From: Exiguobacterium sp. s122 | GTDB taxonomy: Bacteria; Bacillota; Bacilli; Exiguobacteriales; Exiguobacteriaceae | NCBI RefSeq assembly: GCF_018618475.1 | Contig: NZ_JACSMD010000001.1 | Location: forward strand, 1,550,001-1,614,000 | Length of the DNA stretch: 64,000 nt | Direction of reading: 5' to 3' | Shown: one piece after another, positions 56,401 to 64,000 of the stretch | Layout: every line of letters starts with the position of its first letter | How positions within the stretch are numbered: the first letter of the stretch is position 1 | Translations under genes and position numbers: made by a program | Notes under the pieces: generated by a model | What the model saw: the letters and a program-made list of their open reading frames with translations, nothing else | Databases searched by the model: none | Told to the model about the DNA's origin: nothing

Positions 56401-56972
56401 ACCCGAGACAAATTGAGTTCTGTATCTTGAAGCTTGCGCTCGGCTTGCTTCTTCCGTTGACGATATTTCAGTACCCCAGCCGCCTCTTCGATGACGGCAC
56501 GGCGATCTTCCGGCTTTCCAGAGATGACTTGCTCGACCCGGCCTTGGCCGATAATGGCGAACGCATCACGGGAAAGCCCTGTATCCATGAATAAATCGAG
56601 GACGTCTTTTAAACGACACGGCTTTTTATTCATGTAGTAATCGCTATCTCCGCTTCTTGATACGCGTCGCGTCACGCTCACTTCTTCATACGGAAGCCGC
56701 AGGTGGGCGTCCGAGTTATCAAGGATGAGCGTCACTTCAGCGACGTTCCGATGATTCTCTCCTTCACTACCGGCGAAGATGACATCTTCCATCTTCGCAC
56801 CACGCAACGATTTGGCAGACTGCTCCCCGAGCACCCAGCGTACCGCGTCCGATATGTTTGATTTCCCGCTCCCGTTCGGTCCAACGACCGCCGTGACGCC
56901 AGGACGGAAATCTAGTTCTATCCGCTTGGCAAATGATTTAAAGCCAGCGAGTTCGATTCGTTTTAAGTGCAT
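53415..56972 (-). CDS. smc: Chromosome condensation ATPase Smc
   Basis: Smc is the ring ATPase of the bacterial condensin and organises the chromosome with ScpA/B. The 1185-residue protein has Walker A G-P-N-G-S-G-K-S-N near residue 32, two long coiled coils around a hinge (about 510-640), the C-motif L-S-G-G-E-R near 1090 and Walker B F-C-V-L-D-E-V-E-A-A-L-D-E-A near 1115. I chose the ATG at 56972 (M-H-L-K-R-I-E-L). ATG 56981, three codons earlier, is also possible. It is transcribed from its own promoter because a plus-strand gene separates it from rnc. Confidence 0.96.
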   Translation of the reverse strand: MHLKRIELAGFKSFAKRIELDFRPGVTAVVGPNGSGKSNISDAVRWVLGEQSAKSLRGAKMEDVIFAGSEGENHRNVAEVTLILDNSDAHLRLPYEEVSVTRRVSRSGDSDYYMNKKPCRLKDVLDLFMDTGLSRDAFAIIGQGRVEQVISGKPEDRRAVIEEAAGVLKYRQRKKQAERKLQDTELNLSRVDDILYELADRVEPLREQAALAREYQVAKARHDELETGILGAEITELAQTLTTCKTDLDAATKEATRLNESLVALQAERAELEVKLADKRDMLESTHQAERSQATELERLVGEINLAQAREEHGAETKERLERQREELATELDQLEARLSVAQADMATKRSTLEAADVSRSELDEKLVAASRDFEAEIEQLQSEAFELATTRATLTNQQKREERDIEQAREATERLLRENKDRLDVRSEQATALEAERKRLEAGRAAWQQLLEREDEMTSQERTLREKLTRAEQSYHDLDRRRQKTEDRIDMLERMKQSYEGYFHAVKFVLKDRGPGVLGAVAELIQVLPSYEAAIETALGQTQQHIVVADEAVGRREIDKLRRANAGRATFVPMTTVKERYVPSEVVHRLESMDGFVGVAADLVTTDDQFDRLKRSLLGAVVVAETLEVANRIAQATGYRYRIVTLDGDIVNVGGSMTGGSRKQGVALFTQSRELDDLKQGLTQGLAMLHEQQLRVTEYTDEIKRLEVDLATLRLEKREQEAALRERETAYRELERISQDAKAQLELFDHEMNRYARTIDTSTSELARLTEDITATSAKEATLRTQLEALRVEQAKSVETTGELRERLRQSELDRQRHALEFERVEAEVERFEQERMKLTERIGQIVAELERLATGKIVSSAELRVTHEAARVEMEALKRQIEDETASLKALEESHRILRQREQQAAEVLRRSESDVRKIEATRHELELKRQWKLDALEERGLVFELLPALEIDLDEAREEFKLLVRQIEEIGPVNINAIEEFEVVNERFTFLSEQRDDLVSAKEDLYAIISEMDQEVTRLFSETYTSVRTHFKQTFIELFGGGEADLKLVDAHDLLNTGIDIVAKPPGKKLQTLSLLSGGERALTAIALLFAILKTRPVPFCVLDEVEAALDEANVHRFGEYVRTLSIDTQFVIITHRKGTMEAADTLYGVTMQQNGVSEVLSVELAEAKRVVETEQEMEELT

Positions 56973-57009
56973 CGTGACCATCCTATCCTCAGTAAGCATT
57001 CATTCGTTT

Positions 57010-57047
57010 ATTTTACCACAGTTGACGGTTCGTCAAAATGCTAGAAT
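57010..57047. promoter_or_regulatory. Back-to-back promoters for smc and the DUF1128 gene sharing one palindrome
   Basis: TTGACGGTTCGTCAA (57022-57036) supplies a TTGACG -35 on each strand. To the right, TG-C-TAGAAT (57039-57047) follows after a 14-nt spacer. To the left, on the minus strand, TG-G-TAAAAT (-10 at 57010-57015) follows after 15 nt. Both -10s are of the extended type, which would compensate for short spacing. The palindrome could also be an operator. Confidence 0.5.
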
Positions 57048-57087
57048 CATGCTATTCTTAAAAGAACTGTAGAAAGGGGTACGACAC

Positions 57088-57282
57088 ATGACGAACGAAC
57101 AAATGATCGAGGCGATTCTCGATAAAATGAACATCATCAACCGCGGCGCCATCAAAGCCGAAGAATATAATCGGGCCGACAGCTCGGCAGTGAAAGAGAT
57201 TTATGATTACGTGATGAACCGCTCATCGCTCTCCATCTCTGAAGTCGACGGCATCGTCGAGGAACTCGGACAATTGAATTAA
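57088..57282 (+). CDS. DUF1128 family small protein
   Basis: The 64-residue protein matches the DUF1128 family (B. subtilis YfkK type), with the pattern I-L-D-K-M-N-I-I-N-R-G-A-I-K-A-E-E-Y and the C-terminal I-V-E-E-L-G-Q-L. It is acidic, helical, without membrane helices or known function. The ribosome site AAAGGGG is 9 nt before the ATG. It is the only plus-strand gene in the window. It splits rnc from smc, which are adjacent in Bacillus, and converges on rnc across a bidirectional terminator. Confidence 0.9.
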   Translation: MTNEQMIEAILDKMNIINRGAIKAEEYNRADSSAVKEIYDYVMNRSSLSISEVDGIVEELGQLN

Positions 57283-57287
57283 AAAAA

Positions 57288-57305
57288 GTGAGCCGCGCGG
57301 CTCAC
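57288..57305. terminator. Bidirectional terminator between DUF1128 gene and rnc
   Basis: The palindrome GTGAGCCGC/GCGGCTCAC is flanked by seven A residues on the left and seven T residues on the right, so it can end transcription from both sides. Confidence 0.92.
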
Positions 57306-57310
57306 TTTTT

Positions 57311-58090
57311 TTATAGGTCGGCGTAGCGCCGGTTGAATTCGATTAACGCCTCTTTCGCGGCAATCTGTTCTGCTTCCTTCTTCGATCGACCGACCCCTTC
57401 TCCGACAATATCGTCAGACAAACGGGCGTGCGCGACGAACTCCCGGCTATGGGCCGGACCGCGTTCTTCGATGATCGTATACGAGACCGGACCGAGTCCT
57501 TCTCGCTGGACACTTTCTTGCAATTGACTCTTATAATCCGTCTGTTCTTCAAACACACCGGCCAAGACTTTCGGAAAAACCGCTTCGGCGAGGAACTGTT
57601 CGACTGGCTCAATTCCTTGGTCGAGATAGAGTGCGCCGATGTAAGACTCGAATACATCAGCGAGCAACGCCGGACGTTTGCGCCCGCCCGTCAACTCTTC
57701 TCCCTTCCCAAGCAAGATGAACTCAGAGAAAGCGTAAGCTTCGGCAAAGTTAACGAGCGAAGGCTCACACACGATGGCCGCACGTAACTTCGTTAATTCC
57801 CCCTCGGAGCGCTCCGGATACGTCTCATACAAAAATCGTGAAACGGTCAGTTCGAGGACTGCATCGCCTAAAAACTCCAATCGTTCATTGTCTTTCTTCA
57901 ATCCACGTTGTTCATTGACGTATGAAGAATGGGTGAACGCCTGCACCAAAAGCTCTTTATTCTCGAAATGGATCGAGAGCCGTCGCTCAAGCTTGTTGAA
58001 CTGCTCGAGGATCCGCGCCCGTTCGATTTCGTTTCGTCGGCGCCGCTGTGCCGACCCTTGACGGTCAAACCGTCGTTTGTCTTTTGTCAT
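57311..58090 (-). CDS. rnc: Ribonuclease III
   Basis: RNase III cuts double-stranded RNA in rRNA maturation and mRNA decay. The 259-residue protein has an extended basic N-terminus (about 30 residues), the catalytic signature [12 protein letters not shown] near residue 69, the second acidic helix [10 protein letters not shown] near 146 and a C-terminal double-stranded RNA-binding domain. The ATG at 58090 has GGAGGG upstream. It ends just before the bidirectional terminator, so it cannot read into smc as it does in Bacillus. Confidence 0.96.
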   Translation of the reverse strand: MTKDKRRFDRQGSAQRRRRNEIERARILEQFNKLERRLSIHFENKELLVQAFTHSSYVNEQRGLKKDNERLEFLGDAVLELTVSRFLYETYPERSEGELTKLRAAIVCEPSLVNFAEAYAFSEFILLGKGEELTGGRKRPALLADVFESYIGALYLDQGIEPVEQFLAEAVFPKVLAGVFEEQTDYKSQLQESVQREGLGPVSYTIIEERGPAHSREFVAHARLSDDIVGEGVGRSKKEAEQIAAKEALIEFNRRYADL

Positions 58091-58113
58091 AGTTCCCTCC
58101 AAATAGAAGCATG

Positions 58114-58138
58114 CCCACCGCTCGGAACGAGCGGTGGG
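58114..58138 (-). terminator. Strong hairpin between acpP and rnc
   Basis: Eleven-base arms CCCACCGCTCG and CGAGCGGTGGG pair around a 3-nt loop after the acpP stop. On the minus strand the next bases are CATGCTTCTATTTGG, so no true U-tract. It is more likely a 3'-protecting or processing hairpin than a full terminator. Confidence 0.55.
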
Positions 58139-58146
58139 AAGCTGGA

Positions 58147-58386
58147 TTACACTTTTGTTTCGATATAAGCGACAACATCGCCGACAGTCGCGAGTTTCTC
58201 TGCATCTTCGTCTTCGATTGTGATGTCGAACTTGTCTTCAAGGTCCATGACCATTTCCATCACTTCGAGCGAGTCCGCGCCGAGGTCGTCTTTGAACGAT
58301 TTGTCGGCCGTTACTTCTGCCACGTCTACTCCGAGTTTCTCGGCTACTGCTGCTTGTACGTCTACTAAGATTTGTTCTTTTGTCAT
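58147..58386 (-). CDS. acpP: Acyl carrier protein
   Basis: ACP carries growing fatty acyl chains on phosphopantetheine. The 79-residue acidic protein has the attachment site Ser39 in G-A-D-S-L-E. It lies after fabG, with its own promoter (58408-58436), allowing higher expression than the fap genes upstream. The ribosome site is GGAGGG. Confidence 0.97.
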   Translation of the reverse strand: MTKEQILVDVQAAVAEKLGVDVAEVTADKSFKDDLGADSLEVMEMVMDLEDKFDITIEDEDAEKLATVGDVVAYIETKV

Positions 58387-58407
58387 GATAAAATCCCTCC
58401 AGATTAA

Positions 58408-58436
58408 AGTATATAAAATGTGTTGTGATTGGTAAA
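58408..58436 (-). promoter_or_regulatory. Sigma-A-type promoter of acpP
   Basis: On the minus strand TTTACC (58431-58436) and TATACT (58408-58413) are 17 nt apart, within the 58-nt fabG-acpP gap. Confidence 0.7.
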
Positions 58437-58444
58437 GTTCTGTT

Positions 58445-59185
58445 TTACGCCATTGTCATGCCGCCGTCAACGGCAATCGTTTGACCGGTGACATAAGCGG
58501 CTTTGTCTGAGGCGAGGAACGAAACGAGGTTCGCCACTTCTTCGACTTGACCGAAACGGTTGAACGGGATTTGCCCGAGCGTCGCGTCACGCTGTGCTTC
58601 TGTGAGCGCATCCGTCATATCGGTCTCGATGAATCCAGGACAAACGGCATTGACTGTCACGTGACGGCCAGCGAGTTCGCGGGCGACCGATTTCGTCAAC
58701 CCGATGAGTCCCGCTTTTGCCGCCGCATAGTTCGCCTGTCCGGCGTTCCCAGTAATGCCGACGACCGAAGCGATGTTGATGATGCGGCCAGCTGATGACT
58801 TGAGGAGCGGGCGTGTCACGGCTTGTGACGTCAAGAACGCCCCTTTCAAGTTCGTCGAGAGCACATCATCAAAATCGGCCTCTTTCATGCGCATGAGCAA
58901 TCCGTCACGCGTAATGCCGGCGTTATTCACGAGACAGTCGAGGCGACCGAACGTATCGACTGTCGTCTTCACGAGCGCTTTCACGTCTTCGGCGTTTGAG
59001 ACGTCGGCTTGGACCGCAATCGCCTCGCCACCATTTGCTTCGATTGCGGCCACGACCGCATTCGCTTTATCTACACTACCCGAGTAATTCACGACGACCC
59101 GAAAGCCGTCCTCCCCTAAACGCTTCGCGATGGCGGCACCGATTCCTCGGGACGCGCCGGTCACGATGGCTACATGGTCACGCAC
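58445..59185 (-). CDS. fabG: 3-oxoacyl-[ACP] reductase FabG
   Basis: FabG reduces beta-ketoacyl-ACP with NADPH in fatty acid elongation. The 246-residue short-chain dehydrogenase has T-G-A-S-R-G-I-G near residue 9, N-N-A-G near 88, the catalytic Ser in I-N-I-A-S-V and Y-A-A-A-K near 152. The GTG start at 59185 has AGGAGG upstream and overlaps fabD by 8 nt. Confidence 0.97.
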   Translation of the reverse strand: MRDHVAIVTGASRGIGAAIAKRLGEDGFRVVVNYSGSVDKANAVVAAIEANGGEAIAVQADVSNAEDVKALVKTTVDTFGRLDCLVNNAGITRDGLLMRMKEADFDDVLSTNLKGAFLTSQAVTRPLLKSSAGRIINIASVVGITGNAGQANYAAAKAGLIGLTKSVARELAGRHVTVNAVCPGFIETDMTDALTEAQRDATLGQIPFNRFGQVEEVANLVSFLASDKAAYVTGQTIAVDGGMTMA

Positions 59186-60098
59186 GCACTTCTCCTCCTA
59201 ACGATGCCACTTCCTCTAACGTCGTCACTTGCTTGAGCGTCACGCTCTTGTCGATTCGCTTAATCAACCCAGAAAGGGGCGAACTCGGACCGAATTCGAT
59301 GAACGTATCGACGCCTGCGTCGATCGCTTTCCGGACACAGTCCTCAAAGCGAACCGAGGCGTACAGTTGCTCGGCAAGTAACGCTTTTAGCTTTTCCGGG
59401 TCCGTGTGGACATCGGCATCAACGTTCGAGACGATTCCGATGGACGCCGTCTTAAACGGTGACGAAGCCAAGACGTCTTTGAAACGCGTCGCCGCCGGCA
59501 TCATATAGGCGCTATGGAACGCGCCCGAAACGTCGAGCGGCAAGACGCGCTTCGCGCCCGCTGCCTTCAGTTCCGTCTCTGCTTGTTTGATGGCGTCGAC
59601 ATGTCCCGAGATGACGAATTGACCCGGACAGTTATAGTTGGCGATTTGTACAAGGTTACCGCTAGCACTGATTTTTTCGGTGACGTGGAACGCTTCAGCG
59701 ACATCGGTCATCCCGATGACGGCTGCCATCGTTCCGTCTTTCACCTCGGACATGAGTTTCCCGCGTTCACGTACGAGAACGCTCGCCTCTTCCAAATCGA
59801 CGACGCCCGCGATAACGAGTGCCGCATATTCTCCGACGCTGTGACCAATCACGACATCCGGTGTTGCGCCGGTCTCCTTGTACGCGAGTGCGAGCGATGC
59901 CGCATGCGCCACGATTGCCGGTTGGGCCACCTCAGTCTGTTGAAGTTCTTCTTTCGACCCGGCTGCCATTACATTGAGTAAGTCAAACCCGAGACGACGC
60001 CCGATCGTTTGTAGCGTTTCAGGACGATCTAGGAACGTTTGGCCCATGCCGACGGCTTGTGACCCTTGTCCCGGAAAAATCCATGCTGTTTTCCCCAT
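59178..60098 (-). CDS. fabD: Malonyl-CoA:ACP transacylase FabD
   Basis: FabD moves malonyl from CoA to ACP, supplying the elongation unit. The 306-residue protein has the P-G-Q-G-S-Q motif near residue 9, the nucleophile Ser87 in G-H-S-V-G-E and the catalytic His in G-A-F-H-S near 200. It lies 18 nt after plsX in the FapR-controlled run. Confidence 0.97.
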   Translation of the reverse strand: MGKTAWIFPGQGSQAVGMGQTFLDRPETLQTIGRRLGFDLLNVMAAGSKEELQQTEVAQPAIVAHAASLALAYKETGATPDVVIGHSVGEYAALVIAGVVDLEEASVLVRERGKLMSEVKDGTMAAVIGMTDVAEAFHVTEKISASGNLVQIANYNCPGQFVISGHVDAIKQAETELKAAGAKRVLPLDVSGAFHSAYMMPAATRFKDVLASSPFKTASIGIVSNVDADVHTDPEKLKALLAEQLYASVRFEDCVRKAIDAGVDTFIEFGPSSPLSGLIKRIDKSVTLKQVTTLEEVASLGGEVRA

Positions 60099-60116
60099 GT
60101 ACTCACCTTCTTTACG

Positions 60117-61112
60117 TTAGTCTGCAGACTTCGCAGTGGCTTGTTTGATTTTGGCGACGACCTCGTGTTCCACCATGATTTTTGCTTGTTTAAGCGCACT
60201 CATGATGGCGAGGGCGTCACTCGATCCGTGGGCTTTGATGACAGGCGCGTTGATGCCAAACAATCCGGCTCCGCCATGCTCACGGTAATCTAGCGTTTGT
60301 TTCAATTTTTTCAACTTCGGTTTTAAGACGAGAGCGGCAAGCTTCGAGACGATGTCGCTCGTGAACTGCTCTTTCATCATCTTCATGAGCATCGACGAAG
60401 AACCTTCGACACCTTTCAATAAAATGTTTCCGGCGAACCCTTCAGTCACGATGACGTCTACGTCCCCTGACATCGCATCTCGTGCTTCGACGTTCCCGAC
60501 GAAGTGGACCGGTGCTTGTTCAAGGAGGGGGAACGCTTCTTTCGTCAGCGCATTTCCTTTCCCTGCCTCGGTCCCGATGTTGAGGAGCGCGACACGTGGG
60601 CGACTGACGCCTCGAACATGTTCCGCAAAGAGCGAGCCCATGATAGCGTAGTCAACCAAATGTTCAGCTTTCGCGTCCGGGTTCGCCCCGACATCTAAAA
60701 TGACGACGCCGCTTCCCGTGTATGTAGGGAACGTTGGCGATAGCGCCGGGCGTTCGATTCCAGGAATCCGTCCGATGACGAATAACGAGACCGCCATGAG
60801 CGCCCCAGTATTACCTGCTGACACGAGCGCATCGGCCTTCCCGTCTTTCACGAGTTGTGCCGCTACGACGAGCGAGCTATCTTTTTTACGGCGAACCGCC
60901 CGGACCGGCTCGTCTTCTCCGGTGATGACTTCACTTGCAGGCACGATTGTGACCCGTGGATCTGTCAACCCATAGGAAGCGAGTTTTACCGCGTCCCCGA
61001 CTAAAAAGAGTTCCATTTGTTCGTTCGGGAAGCGGTCAACGAATTGCTTGACGCCTTCCACGATCGCTTTTGGGGCATGATCCCCACCCATTGCATCGAT
61101 TGCTAACTTCAT
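60117..61112 (-). CDS. plsX: Phosphate acyltransferase PlsX
   Basis: PlsX makes acyl-phosphate from acyl-ACP, the donor for PlsY in phosphatidic acid synthesis. The 331-residue protein has the N-terminal [10 protein letters not shown] motif, S-A-G-N-T-G-A near residue 99 and G-F-x-G-N-I-x-L-K near 230. Its start overlaps fapR by 4 nt. Confidence 0.96.
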   Translation of the reverse strand: MKLAIDAMGGDHAPKAIVEGVKQFVDRFPNEQMELFLVGDAVKLASYGLTDPRVTIVPASEVITGEDEPVRAVRRKKDSSLVVAAQLVKDGKADALVSAGNTGALMAVSLFVIGRIPGIERPALSPTFPTYTGSGVVILDVGANPDAKAEHLVDYAIMGSLFAEHVRGVSRPRVALLNIGTEAGKGNALTKEAFPLLEQAPVHFVGNVEARDAMSGDVDVIVTEGFAGNILLKGVEGSSSMLMKMMKEQFTSDIVSKLAALVLKPKLKKLKQTLDYREHGGAGLFGINAPVIKAHGSSDALAIMSALKQAKIMVEHEVVAKIKQATAKSAD

Positions 61113-61678
61113 GCTTGTTCCTCCTCACCGCGACGATAAATCGTAAAGTCTCCGCTAAAGACACACTCATCGCCGACATAACTATCCACTGTGACGTCCG
61201 TCCGTCCGTCTCGACGCAGTTTGATCACACGAGCCTTGGCAACGACTCGCTCACTGAGATGTACTTGGCGACTAAATCGGATTTCCGCTTTAGTGGTCAA
61301 CGCCAATTCATCATTAATGAGCGCCACCGCTAACGAGTTGGCCTGGGCGAACAAAACGTGCCCCCGGGCGATTTCATTGCGGTTAAAGACGTGTTCTCGC
61401 TCTATGTCGAGGACCGAGATGGCCGATTCGTCAAGTTTCAAGTCAATCATATCACCGATGACCTCGCTCATCGCGAGCGACTTCACTTCATCGAGGTGTT
61501 CTGAAGCAACGTGCTTGATTCGTTCCCGCACTTCAGGAATCTTTAGTTCCATCCGGTCAAGTCGAATCGTTTGAATGCTGACAGCGAACTGTTTAGATAG
61601 TTCGTCGTCCTTGATGAACGGGTTTTGTTCAATCGTTTCTTGCAGCAAGCGCTGCCGCTCTTTCTTAGGTACCCGCAT
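61109..61678 (-). CDS. fapR: Lipid-biosynthesis repressor FapR
   Basis: FapR represses fatty acid and phospholipid genes until malonyl-CoA releases it. The 189-residue protein has an N-terminal DeoR-type helix-turn-helix ([15 protein letters not shown] near residue 23) and a hot-dog effector domain (about 70-185). It is the first gene of fapR-plsX-fabD-fabG, with its own operator at 61711-61727, so it is autoregulated. Confidence 0.96.
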   Translation of the reverse strand: MRVPKKERQRLLQETIEQNPFIKDDELSKQFAVSIQTIRLDRMELKIPEVRERIKHVASEHLDEVKSLAMSEVIGDMIDLKLDESAISVLDIEREHVFNRNEIARGHVLFAQANSLAVALINDELALTTKAEIRFSRQVHLSERVVAKARVIKLRRDGRTDVTVDSYVGDECVFSGDFTIYRRGEEEQA

Positions 61679-61710
61679 TCAGTTCCCTCCTAAACTCTAT
61701 GCTAAAGAAC

Positions 61711-61727
61711 TTAATACCTGGTACTAA
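61711..61727. promoter_or_regulatory. FapR operator
   Basis: TTAATACCTGGTACTAA is a 17-bp inverted repeat with one mismatch, matching the known FapR site TTAGTACCTGGTACTAA at 16 of 17 positions. It lies directly downstream of the -10 element, covering the start of transcription. Confidence 0.9.
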
Positions 61728-61731
61728 TAGC

Positions 61732-61760
61732 AGTATATATTCTTTAGGTTTTATTTTCAA
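61732..61760 (-). promoter_or_regulatory. Sigma-A-type promoter of fapR-plsX-fabD-fabG
   Basis: On the minus strand TTGAAA (61755-61760) and TATACT (61732-61737) are 17 nt apart. Only 4 nt separate the -10 from the FapR operator. Confidence 0.85.
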
Positions 61761-61763
61761 GTG

Positions 61764-63794
61764 TTATTCTAACCTTTCGCCGACGAGCAAATCGAGACGC
61801 TTCAAATAGTCACGAAGCGGGGCATATGCCGGTTCGTGCCAAAACGTCTCACTGTTCAAGAGACGTACGGCGTCTTGCATCGCGACCTCCATTACTTTCA
61901 GGTCGAGGACGGGATCGGCGACACGGAAGCTCGGCAGGCCACTTTGGGCCGTCCCGAAGAAGTCGCCGGCACCCCGGAGTTCAAGATCTTTCTCGGCCAA
62001 GACGAACCCGTCGTTCGTCTCGGTCATCGTCTTCAAGCGCAACTTTCCGACGTCTGATTTCGGGTCTCCGATTAAAATACAGTACGATTGGTCAGCACCC
62101 CGACCGACCCGTCCCCTCAATTGATGCAACTGTGCTAAACCGAACCGTTCGGCGTCATGAATCAGAATGAGCGAGGCGTTCGGGACGTTCACGCCGACCT
62201 CGACGACCGTCGTCGAGACGAGAATGTGTAACTCCCCGGCCGCAAACGCCTTCATGACCTCGTCTTTCTCGCTACTCGCCAACTTCCCGTGCATGAGTCC
62301 AATCGCTTGGTTCGGAAAGCGCTGTTGCAACAGTTCATAGAGCGCGGTGGCACTCTCGACCTCAAGCGTATCCGACTCTTCGATTAACGGCGCGATGACA
62401 TACGCCTGTCTCCCGAGGGCGAGCTCCCGTTCGACCATCGTATGGACGCGCTCGATTTGGTCGGGTTTGGCCCAATACGTCTCAATCGGTTTTCGACCGG
62501 CCGGCATCTCGTCAATCGTCGACACGTCCATCTCCCCGAACGCGCTAATCGCGAGCGTTCGGGGAATCGGTGTTGCCGTCATGTAGAGCACGTCGGCGAG
62601 TTCGGCCTTGTCACGGAGCATCTTGCGTTGCTCGACACCGAACCGGTGCTGCTCATCGGTAATCGCCAAGTGCAATCGATTGAACTCGACCGGTCCTTGA
62701 ATCAACGCGTGCGTCCCGACGATGATATCGATGTCCCCCGATTTGATGGCGGCGAGCAGTTCCGTCCGGGCTTTACCTTTGACCGAACTCGTGAGCAGTG
62801 CCACCCGTATCCCGTACGGATCGAATAACGACTGAAGGGAGAGGACGTGTTGCTCGGCTAAAATCTCGGTCGGGACCATGAGCGCGCCTTGGAAGCCGGC
62901 CCGTACGGTCGCATACAAGGCAATCGCGGCAACGACGGTCTTTCCGCTCCCGACATCCCCTTGTAACAGGCGGTTCATCCGTTCAGGTCGTTCTAAGTCC
63001 CCGACGATTTCACGGATGACACGCGTCTGTGCGCCTGTAAGCGGGAACGCCAACTGTTTGACGAAAGCGTTCAGCTCTTGCTTATCGAGTGTAAGGGCTC
63101 GTCCTTTCCCGGACCGTTCCATCTTACGAAACGCCTGCAACTTCAATTGATAGAGTAGACACTCCTCATACACGTAACTGCGTCGTGCCTGTTTGTACGT
63201 GTCCACCGATTCAGGGAAATGCATCCCTTTTAGCATCGATTCCCGATCTTTCAGGCGATAGCGTTCACGGATTGACGCCGGCAACCGATCCTCGAACGTC
63301 GTCACTTCATTGAACGCGAGCTTGACGATACGGCTGAAGTTCTTCTGGGTCAATCCGGCCCGAAGCGAGTAAATCGGTTGGAGCCCATCCGACAATTCAC
63401 CGAACTCGAGGTCGGTCGCACTAATCGTCATTCGATTCATGTCCCATTTCCCTTTGACCGTCACGGTCGAGCCGAGCGTGAGTTTATCTTTATAAAACGC
63501 CCGGTTGAACATCGTCACATGGACGACGTACCGCTCTTCGAGCAAAAGTCGGAATTGCAGCCGGTTCTTCCCTTTGCTGTAATAACGGACGAGCGGTTCG
63601 GCTTGCACCGTACCGCTCCATTTGACAAGGTCGCCATGAACGGCCGTCGTCACCGTCCCACTATTATAGTTCTCATAACGAAACGGGACGTGCTCTAGCA
63701 CGTCCTCGATTCGTTCGAGACCCATCGCCTCTAACTTTTTGGCCATTTCCGGCCCGATGCCTTTTAATGTCGTGAGTGGCTCACTTCTCGACAT
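61764..63794 (-). CDS. recG: ATP-dependent DNA helicase RecG
   Basis: RecG reverses stalled forks and branch-migrates Holliday junctions. The 676-residue protein has the N-terminal wedge/OB domain (about 60-150), helicase motif I G-D-V-G-S-G-K-T near residue 283, motif II D-E-Q-H near 383 and motif [11 protein letters not shown] near 553. I chose the ATG at 63794, 9 nt after GGAGC, overlapping the sdaAA stop by 14 nt. An earlier in-frame start would lie deeper in sdaAA. Confidence 0.96.
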   Translation of the reverse strand: MSRSEPLTTLKGIGPEMAKKLEAMGLERIEDVLEHVPFRYENYNSGTVTTAVHGDLVKWSGTVQAEPLVRYYSKGKNRLQFRLLLEERYVVHVTMFNRAFYKDKLTLGSTVTVKGKWDMNRMTISATDLEFGELSDGLQPIYSLRAGLTQKNFSRIVKLAFNEVTTFEDRLPASIRERYRLKDRESMLKGMHFPESVDTYKQARRSYVYEECLLYQLKLQAFRKMERSGKGRALTLDKQELNAFVKQLAFPLTGAQTRVIREIVGDLERPERMNRLLQGDVGSGKTVVAAIALYATVRAGFQGALMVPTEILAEQHVLSLQSLFDPYGIRVALLTSSVKGKARTELLAAIKSGDIDIIVGTHALIQGPVEFNRLHLAITDEQHRFGVEQRKMLRDKAELADVLYMTATPIPRTLAISAFGEMDVSTIDEMPAGRKPIETYWAKPDQIERVHTMVERELALGRQAYVIAPLIEESDTLEVESATALYELLQQRFPNQAIGLMHGKLASSEKDEVMKAFAAGELHILVSTTVVEVGVNVPNASLILIHDAERFGLAQLHQLRGRVGRGADQSYCILIGDPKSDVGKLRLKTMTETNDGFVLAEKDLELRGAGDFFGTAQSGLPSFRVADPVLDLKVMEVAMQDAVRLLNSETFWHEPAYAPLRDYLKRLDLLVGERLE

Positions 63795-64000
63795 TTTCTT
63801 TCGCTCCGAAGATGTTTTTCTCGAGTCGACGGGCCGTCGGTGTATTCGCCAACCCACCACGTGCCGTCTCTTTGAGCGCCGTCGGCATCATTTGACCAAT
63901 CTCATGCATCGCCGAGATGACTTCGTCACACGGGATGCGTGACGTGATGCCCGCGAGCGCCATATCCGCCGCCACGACTGCGTTGGCACCACCCATGGCA
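63781..64000 (-). CDS. sdaAA: L-serine dehydratase alpha subunit (C-terminal end, cut by window edge)
   Basis: The enzyme deaminates L-serine to pyruvate using a 4Fe-4S cluster. Only the last 72 codons are visible and the frame is open at base 64000. The segment [17 protein letters not shown] and the end [10 protein letters not shown] match the C-terminus of SdaAA, which stands before recG in Bacillus. The start lies outside the window. Confidence 0.88.
   Translation of the reverse strand, partial: AMGGANAVVAADMALAGITSRIPCDEVISAMHEIGQMMPTALKETARGGLANTPTARRLEKNIFGAKENVEK

Overview
The window looks like core chromosome of a low-to-mid GC Gram-positive bacterium of the Bacillales. Gene order follows the Bacillus subtilis blocks sdaAA-recG-fapR-plsX-fabD-fabG-acp-rnc-smc-ftsY-ylxM-ffh-rpsP-rimM-trmD-rplS, then rbgA-rnhB-ylqG-ylqH-sucCD-dprA-topA-trmFO-xerC-hslVU-codY, then the whole fla/che operon, and finally rpsB-tsf-pyrH-frr-uppS-cdsA-dxr-rseP-proS-polC. 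Base composition near 50% GC, a motile lifestyle and overall protein similarity make Exiguobacterium or a close relative the best guess. That is an inference from memory, not a database result.

All genes but one are on the minus strand, so the text below reads from high to low coordinates. 64000-57300 carries the end of sdaAA, recG, the FapR-controlled fatty acid and phospholipid genes and RNase III. 57290-50640 holds one plus-strand DUF1128 gene, then smc, ftsY, ylxM and ffh (chromosome organisation and SRP targeting). 50640-46250 carries rpsP, rimM, trmD, rplS, lepB, rbgA and rnhB (translation, ribosome assembly, export). 46250-42080 has a FliK-like/FlhB-like pair, sucCD and dprA. 42060-34800 has topA, trmFO, xerC, hslVU and codY. 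34530-10500 is one run of about 31 flagellar and chemotaxis genes from flgB to swrB, tightly spaced and often overlapping by 4 nt, ending with sigD. 10500-1 holds rpsB, tsf, pyrH, frr, isoprenoid and CDP-DAG genes, the site-2 protease RseP, proS and the N-terminal part of PolC.

Transcription signals could be read at several unit boundaries. Sigma-A-type promoters lie before rpsB, xerC, topA, sucC, rplS, rpsP, ylxM, smc, acpP and fapR, and intrinsic terminators follow codY, trmFO, sucD, rplS, rpsP, rbgA, rpsB, tsf and others. Regulator sites recognised by eye are a near-perfect FapR operator, a CcpA cre-like site over the sucCD promoter, and CodY-box-like sites before xerC-hslVU-codY and before the flagellar operon.

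No mobile element, CRISPR array, defence island, tRNA or rRNA was found, and no intergenic gap exceeds 300 bp. Nothing here looks like a wholly undescribed system. The points most worth a second look are the orphan FliK-like/FlhB-like gene pair, the divergent promoter between smc and the DUF1128 gene, the possible CodY circuit linking codY to motility, and the absence of khpA and cheB from their usual places.
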